Below are positions 33,010 to 40,659 of a stretch of DNA of 40,659 bases, in pieces. The translations under genes and the position numbers were made by a program. This DNA is from Caldilineaceae bacterium (GTDB taxonomy: Bacteria; Chloroflexota; Anaerolineae; Caldilineales; Caldilineaceae): positions 1-40,659 of the forward strand of contig WTGY01000108.1 in assembly GCA_011523365.1 (NCBI GenBank). The letters are read 5' to 3'. The notes beneath the pieces are model-generated. The model made no database searches, was not told the DNA's origin, and worked only from the letters and a program-made list of their open reading frames with translations. Position 1 is the first letter of the stretch. Each line of letters opens with the position of its first letter.

Positions 33010-35361
33010 ATGGCTGGCACCGAACTGGCGCCGGACCTCACCGCAGCGGACCCAAGCGACCAGCCAGACCCAGCATACTCAGAGCAGAACGGTCTGCCTA
33101 CGGACAGCCCGCTTCTACGCAGCATTCCTCTTGAGGCCATACCCCCCGTAAGCGGCGGCAAGCTGTTTCTCCAGCCGCTCCTGAACCTGCACGAAATTAA
33201 AGCGCTCGAAGAGCTTTACAAAAAGCTGCCCGACTATTTCAGCGCCGACGAAAGGTTGTCGATTCTGCGCGCCTATCTGGTCGCCAGCGATGCCCACCGC
33301 GAACAGACGCGCATGACGGGCGAACCCTACATCCTTCACCCGATCGACGTGACCAACATTCTGGCGGAGCTGCAGCTGGACGCGGACACGCTGGCGGCTG
33401 CCCTGCTGCACGACGTGGTCGAGGATTCGGTCTACACCATCGACTACCTGGAGAAGAACTTTAACCGCGAGATAGCCGAACTGGTGGACGGCGTCACCAA
33501 GCTCAACCGCATCAAAGAGTTGAGCAATATGCGCCACAGCGTCGCCGACGAAAAGGCCGAAAGCCTGCGCAAGATGTTCCTGGCCATGGTCGAGGACATC
33601 CGCGTTGTGCTCATCAAGCTGGCCGATCGCGTCCACAACATGCGCACGTTGGAGGGCCACCAGGAACACAAGCGCCGCCGCATCGCCCGTGAGACGCTTG
33701 AGATCTTTGCCCCGCTCGCGAACCGGCTGGGGATCTGGCAAATAAAGTGGGAACTGGAGGACCTCAGTTTCCGCTATCTCGAACCGGTGACCTATCGCAA
33801 CCTGTCGCGGGCGATGGACCAGAAACGGGCCGAGCGAGTCAGCTGGATGGATGAGACGCGCGAGACGCTGGCGAAGTCGCTGAACGAGGCCGGCATCAAG
33901 GCGGATATCGACGGGCGGCCCAAGCACATCTACGGCATCTATCGAAAGATGCGGCGTAAGGAAGTGCCGTTCGACCAGATTTACGATCTTCACGGCTTCC
34001 GCATAATCGTCGAATCGGTCGCCGACTGCTATGCGACACTGGGCGTCGTCCACAGCCACTGGCGCCCGATCCCCGGCGAATTTGACGACTACATCGCCAG
34101 CCCCAAGGACAACATGTACCGCAGCCTGCACACGGCCGTGGTCGGCTCGAACGGCAAGCCGATGGAGGTGCAGATCCGCACGCACGAGATGCACCAGGTG
34201 GCCGAGTTCGGTATCGCCGCACACTGGCGCTACAAGGAGGGCAGACAGGCCAACCAATACCTGGACAACAAGATCGCCTGGATTCGCCAGTTGATGGAGT
34301 GGCGCCAGGACGTGACCGATGCCCAGGAGTTCGTCAGCGGCATGAAGACGGACGTGTTCCAGGACCGGGTCTACGTATTTACACCGCGCGGGGACGTGAT
34401 CGACCTGCCGCACAGCTCGACGCCGATCGACTTCGCTTACCGCGTTCACACGGAGCTGGGCCACCGCTGCCGCGGCGCCAAGGTCAACGGCCGGCTCGTG
34501 CCCCTGGACTGCCAGCTGCATAACGGCGACCAGGTAGAGGTGATCTCGGCCAAGCGGGGCGGACCCAGCCGCGACTGGATCAACCCCAATATGGGCTACG
34601 TGGCGACGACGCGGGCGCGCGGCAAAATCCGCACCTGGTTCCGCAAACAGGCCCGGGAGGAGAACATCGCACAGGGCCGCCAGATCCTGGAGAAAGATCT
34701 GAAGCGGCTGAGCGTCGACCAGCCCTACGAGTTGGTCGCCCGCATCTGCGGCTTTGAGGAGCTGGACGACTTTCTGGCTGCCATCGGATACGGTGATGTA
34801 ACGAGCCAGACGATCGCCCAGCGCGTAATCGAATACGAACGCAGCCAGCAGAGCGAAGAAGAGCCGGAGCAGCTTCTCAAGCCGTCACCCCACCGCACCG
34901 TCTCGATCGACGGCGTGCAGGTGGCGGGGCTGGACGGCGTGCTGGCGCATCCGGCGCGCTGCTGCAACCCGGTACCCGGCGACCCGATCGTCGGCTACGT
35001 GACCAAGGGCCGCGGCGTTTCGATCCACAAGACCAACTGTCCCAACATCGCCTCCTTGATCCAGCGGGCGGACCACGCGCGCTTGGTCGAGGTGCAGTGG
35101 GGGGCCAAGAGCGAGGAGATGTACCCGGTCAGCATTCAGGTCAAAGCCTACGATCGCGCCGGGCTGCTGCGCGACGTGACTGGGCTCGTGGCCGACGAGA
35201 AGATCAACATGCGCTCAGCAGAGGCGGTGACGGGGATGAAGAACAACGTGGCGTTGATCAACGCCACGTTGGAGCTTTCGAATATATCACAACTTACCCG
35301 CATCATGACGCGGATTGAGCGGCTGCCGAATGTGTTGGAGGTCCGGCGGTTGGTTGGGTAG
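33010..35361 (+). CDS. rel: Bifunctional (p)ppGpp synthetase/hydrolase
   Basis: 783 aa Rel/SpoT protein controlling the stringent response. The hydrolase HD domain is intact: H110 (YILHP), H134-D135 and E138-D139 (LLHDVVEDS). The synthetase domain follows: KHIYGIYRKMRR, YDLHGFRIIVE, PKDNMYRSLHTAVVG and MEVQIRT. TGS domain at about 440-500 (VYVFTPRGDVIDLP). The zinc-finger-like region is GVLAHPARCCNPVPGDPI and the C-terminal ACT domain begins near VSIQVKAYDRAGLLRDV. Both catalytic sites look functional. An N-terminal extension of about 55 residues, Pro/Asp-rich, precedes the fold. Own promoter; weak Shine-Dalgarno (AAGAGATAACC before the ATG). Confidence 0.97.
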   Translation: MAGTELAPDLTAADPSDQPDPAYSEQNGLPTDSPLLRSIPLEAIPPVSGGKLFLQPLLNLHEIKALEELYKKLPDYFSADERLSILRAYLVASDAHREQTRMTGEPYILHPIDVTNILAELQLDADTLAAALLHDVVEDSVYTIDYLEKNFNREIAELVDGVTKLNRIKELSNMRHSVADEKAESLRKMFLAMVEDIRVVLIKLADRVHNMRTLEGHQEHKRRRIARETLEIFAPLANRLGIWQIKWELEDLSFRYLEPVTYRNLSRAMDQKRAERVSWMDETRETLAKSLNEAGIKADIDGRPKHIYGIYRKMRRKEVPFDQIYDLHGFRIIVESVADCYATLGVVHSHWRPIPGEFDDYIASPKDNMYRSLHTAVVGSNGKPMEVQIRTHEMHQVAEFGIAAHWRYKEGRQANQYLDNKIAWIRQLMEWRQDVTDAQEFVSGMKTDVFQDRVYVFTPRGDVIDLPHSSTPIDFAYRVHTELGHRCRGAKVNGRLVPLDCQLHNGDQVEVISAKRGGPSRDWINPNMGYVATTRARGKIRTWFRKQAREENIAQGRQILEKDLKRLSVDQPYELVARICGFEELDDFLAAIGYGDVTSQTIAQRVIEYERSQQSEEEPEQLLKPSPHRTVSIDGVQVAGLDGVLAHPARCCNPVPGDPIVGYVTKGRGVSIHKTNCPNIASLIQRADHARLVEVQWGAKSEEMYPVSIQVKAYDRAGLLRDVTGLVADEKINMRSAEAVTGMKNNVALINATLELSNISQLTRIMTRIERLPNVLEVRRLVG

Positions 35362-35556
35362 GCGGGGAAAGAGGAAAAAAGTAGCTTGACCTGATAGTTC
35401 GTCAATTCCCCTTGGACAGTTTCCTGATTGTCTTGGCCCTCCAGATTCAGACCACGAGAATAGCTGCATATGGTAGCGCCTCGTTCAGTTTCCGTTTGTG
35501 CGCGTTTCTCGACATGCTAGGAGTATGAGTACAGCACAAAAGCGGATGAGATAACA

Positions 35557-35594
35557 GAGGCGCCCTCAAACTTTGAGGGCGCCTCAATGTTTTT
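35557..35594 (+). terminator. Strong intrinsic terminator after rel
   Basis: A perfect 13-bp stem, GAGGCGCCCTCAA (35557-35569) with TTGAGGGCGCCTC (35573-35585), loop ACT, followed by AATGTTTTT on the + strand. It lies 195 nt after the rel stop; 35362-35556 shows no ORF of note. It also separates rel from the convergent pepF. Confidence 0.9.
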
Positions 35595-35638
35595 CACGTA
35601 TCTTTAGCCGAACTCTCCTGGTTTCAGAGAGGGCTCCC

Positions 35639-37477
35639 TCACGAAACCGTCATCGCCTCCAGCTCGTCGATCATGTCCCGGATCACATCAAAGCCCGCCT
35701 GCCAGAAGTCGGGATCGGTCATATCGATGCCGGCCTCTGCCAGGATCTCCTGCGGCCGCGCCGACCCGCCGCGCGCCAGCAATCGCATATAGCCCGGCTT
35801 GAAGGCGTCGCCCTCCTGCTGGTAGCGCCGGAAGAGTGAGAGCACGAGCAGCTGCCCGAAACTGTAGGCGTAGCAGTAAAAGGGCGCCTGGTAGATGTGG
35901 GGAATGCTTACCCATTCAAACTTGAATTCGTCCGACAGTTCAACGCTGTCGCCGAACTGTTCTTGCAGATTTTCGAAATAGAGACGCTCCAATTCCTGGG
36001 GGGAGGCGTTCTCCTGTATGGCCTTGTGGGCGTCCTCTTCGAAAATCGTAAAGAATGCCTGGCGCATCACAGTGGCGTAGATGTCGTCGACGCTCGAAGC
36101 CAGTATCTCGCGCCGCACCAGCGGGTCCTTCTCCTCCGCCAGCAGCTGTTCGTTCATCACCATTTCGGCAAAGACCGACGCCGTTTCTGCCAGCGGCAGC
36201 GAGGAGTGCTGGGTCAGAATGGAGTGATCCTCGGCCATCATGCTGTGGACGGCGTGGCCCAGTTCATGGGCGATGGTGGCGACGTCGCGCACCTTGTTGG
36301 TGTAGTTCAAGAGTACATAGGGTGTGATGCTCGGCATCACCGTGGCGCAGAAGGCGCCGGCCCGCTTCCCTTTGCGCACCTCGCTGTCGACGTGGTTGTC
36401 GTCGAAGACGCGCTGGGCCTTGCTGGCGAAATCAAGATCGAAGCGATTGAAGGTTTCCAAGACAAGGTCGACCGCATCGTCATAGGGAACGTCGCGTGAC
36501 GACTCCATCAGAGGCGCGTAAATGTCGTAGCGGCGCAGTTTTTCAACGCCGAGCCACTTGGCCTTGAGCGTGAAATAACGCTGGAAAAGTGGGGCGTTGC
36601 GGCGGGCAACCTCCAGCAGGGCCTGGACGGCTTCGTAGGGAATGTCGTTACTCAGATTGCGCACCGCGATTGGCGACTCGTAGCTGCGCAGCGTGACGTT
36701 CTCGTTATGCCAGTCCCGCACCAGATTGATATAAATCTGCGCCAGAATCGGCGCCTCCTCCTCATACACTTTGTAGAGGCACTGGTAGGCGGCGGCGCGC
36801 ATATCGGGGTCGGCAGAGTAGGCGTGTGCCATCACCTCTTCGCGGGTCATCTGTTTCAACTCGCCGTCGACCTCAAGCTCGAACTCAAGCCTGTTCGTCA
36901 GCATAGAATAGATGGTCGTAAGCGCGCTGGGACCATTGGTGTTCTTCAAGTTGATAATGCGTTCCGAGCTCTCTTCCAACATATGCGGCTTGGTGAGGCG
37001 CATATCCAGCAGGTAGTGCCGGAAGTCCGCGTAGGCGCCGGCATCCGGTAGCAGGGCTTCGGCCTCTTCATCGTCCAGCCCCTTCCACCAGAGCTCGAAG
37101 AAAAGCATTCGATTCCCTATCTCCGCATGCAGCTGAGTCATGCGATTGGTGTAGGTGAGCGCGTCCGGCGATTGGGTATCGGACGAGAACCAGAGGCTGC
37201 CGTATGCGAAGAGCCGGTAGGCTTGCGTATTGATATCTTCATACTGTTGCATGGCGTCGATCAGCTTTGCCGGATCCATCTGCGCGGAGAGCTCCTCGCG
37301 CAGCGATTCGAACGCGGCGACACTCTCTTCAAGCTGGCCCAACAACGCCTCGACGTCAGCAGAGGAGGGCGCAAGCGTCCCGGACCCGTTCGCCTCGGGA
37401 TCGGACGGCACCAGCCTGGTGAGGTCCCATCCCGACATCTGATAGCGTTCCCGCTTTCCTTCCGTACGTACAGCCAT
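35639..37477 (-). CDS. pepF: Oligoendopeptidase F (M3 family metallopeptidase)
   Basis: 612 aa, normal for PepF. Cytoplasmic zinc peptidase that trims oligopeptides of roughly 7-17 residues in characterised relatives. Zinc motif IAHELGHAVHSMM (HExxH), with the third ligand in TASVFAEMVMNEQLL. Upstream RKGKRAGAFCATVMPSITPYVLLNYTNKVRDV and downstream WVSIPHIYQAPFYCYAYSFG are typical. No signal peptide. It starts 17 nt after the acnA stop, so it is probably the second gene of an acnA-pepF unit. Confidence 0.95.
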   Translation of the reverse strand: MAVRTEGKRERYQMSGWDLTRLVPSDPEANGSGTLAPSSADVEALLGQLEESVAAFESLREELSAQMDPAKLIDAMQQYEDINTQAYRLFAYGSLWFSSDTQSPDALTYTNRMTQLHAEIGNRMLFFELWWKGLDDEEAEALLPDAGAYADFRHYLLDMRLTKPHMLEESSERIINLKNTNGPSALTTIYSMLTNRLEFELEVDGELKQMTREEVMAHAYSADPDMRAAAYQCLYKVYEEEAPILAQIYINLVRDWHNENVTLRSYESPIAVRNLSNDIPYEAVQALLEVARRNAPLFQRYFTLKAKWLGVEKLRRYDIYAPLMESSRDVPYDDAVDLVLETFNRFDLDFASKAQRVFDDNHVDSEVRKGKRAGAFCATVMPSITPYVLLNYTNKVRDVATIAHELGHAVHSMMAEDHSILTQHSSLPLAETASVFAEMVMNEQLLAEEKDPLVRREILASSVDDIYATVMRQAFFTIFEEDAHKAIQENASPQELERLYFENLQEQFGDSVELSDEFKFEWVSIPHIYQAPFYCYAYSFGQLLVLSLFRRYQQEGDAFKPGYMRLLARGGSARPQEILAEAGIDMTDPDFWQAGFDVIRDMIDELEAMTVS

Positions 37478-37494
37478 AAGGCGTTATTCCCTTT

Positions 37495-40242
<2,748 letters not shown>

Positions 40243-40594
40243 TTCACCCCCTTGTAAATTGGTCTGACGGTGTCGCCTGGCGCTAAGCGGGACGGAGAAT
40301 CCGCGTCTCGCCAGCCTGGTCTACTTCCTGACGGGAAGCCATTTGATATGCCGCCATATGATAACTGTATTGATTACAGAAGGCATAATTTCGGGGTCTC
40401 TCCAGAAAACAAACGCGCCCTCCCCGACTGCCGGTAGGCGCGCCTCCTGCGGGTGTCCTCTCCCACCATCCATTTTGGACCGAAACCAGTAATCTGGTGT
40501 GCATCCCAGAATGGAGTCGAACTTTCCCGTGTCTTGGTTGAAGACTAAGCCACGTCCGGTTCACGATCTAAGCTCTCCAGGCCAATCAGAGCAC
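40243..40594 (-). other. acnA upstream region
   Basis: No gene seen. About 40335-40392 is strikingly A/T-rich for this genome and contains dyads (ATATG-ccgc-CATAT, 40346-40359; CTGT/ACAG arms at 40366-40380) in a likely promoter position, but no good -35/-10 pair. A terminator-like hairpin lies at 40404-40442. On the minus strand about 40445-40570 has a tRNA-like flavour (GTTCGACTCC) but does not fold as a tRNA. Confidence 0.4.
40404..40442 (-). terminator. Terminator-like hairpin upstream of acnA
   Basis: On the minus strand CGCGCC (40442-40437) pairs with GGCGCG (40419-40414), followed by TTTGTTTTC. It points toward acnA from upstream, so it would end a short transcript from 40445-40659 or attenuate acnA. 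Only 6 bp of clean stem. Confidence 0.4.
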
Positions 40595-40659
40595 TCTTTC
40601 CTCTCTCCTCTCCCCTCTCTCCTCGCATTTGGGCGGTCGGGCCTATTCGGCCCTCCCTT
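40595..40659 (-). repeat. Dispersed structured repeat, copy C (truncated by window end)
   Basis: On the minus strand the last 29 nt (40631-40659) equal positions 163-191 of copy A, including hairpin H2 (GGGCC/GGCCC, loop GAATA). The GA-rich tail continues from 40630 back to about 40595, sharing AAATG and GAGGAGAGAG with copy B. The rest of the element lies beyond the window. Confidence 0.75.

Noticed and set aside
40490..40570. tRNA-like sequence on the minus strand (TTCGACT T-loop look, anticodon-like stem)
   Set aside because: With TTCGACT as T-loop the T-stem has mismatches and no matching 5' acceptor strand exists; no cloverleaf could be built.

Overview
The window looks like one GC-rich bacterial contig, most likely from a Chloroflexota bacterium of the Anaerolineae/Caldilineae kind. 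That assignment is an inference from gene content and protein style; there is no rRNA or other marker that settles it. Almost all of it is chromosomal housekeeping DNA, densely packed and often translationally coupled (ATGA or GTGA overlaps, one-base gaps), with a few accessory patches. Both ends of the window fall inside copies of the same dispersed repeat, which suggests the assembly stopped there.

Layout. 1-337: repeat copy A, a heptamer microrepeat and a palindrome in front of dtd. 338-1423 (+): dtd and an unknown gene. 1460-3932 (-): purB and an RlmM/FtsJ-type rRNA methyltransferase. 4046-4850: a lower-GC patch with a lone HepT-like gene. 4851-8632 (-): a two-gene ABC exporter. 8787-11673 (-): guaB-purA, so IMP is committed to GMP and AMP here and by purB. 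11947-21120 (-): a loose run holding hisE, a frameshifted RelE-UvrD helicase, hisF, a HisA-Nudix fusion, a CPA1 antiporter, a histidine-phosphatase homologue, hisH, a DUF402 protein and a nitrilase homologue without its catalytic cysteine. 21252-23186 (+): lspA, an RluA-type pseudouridine synthase and a MazG-like protein. 23318-28974 (-): malate dehydrogenase, GNAT, a YceI lipoprotein, a CrtC/AttH-like lipoprotein and a Cys/Met-metabolism PLP enzyme under a SAM-I riboswitch. 29225-30074: intergenic, with repeat copy B. 30075-35361 (+): SPFH protein, yraN, miaA and bifunctional rel. 35639-40242 (-): acnA and pepF. 40243-40659: acnA leader, a terminator-like hairpin and truncated repeat copy C.

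The strongest candidate for something undescribed is the dispersed repeat. It is about 190 nt long. Two nearly full copies and one truncated copy are present. It carries one invariant hairpin and two hairpins whose stems are kept by compensatory or G-U changes, as expected of a structured RNA or a mobile hairpin element. Each copy is followed by a purine-rich or heptameric tract, and similar tracts occur alone elsewhere between genes. Other points of interest are the HisA-Nudix fusion, the RelE-UvrD fusion broken at a G6C6 run, and two enzyme homologues that lack key catalytic residues. All calls rest on reading the sequence; no database search was run.
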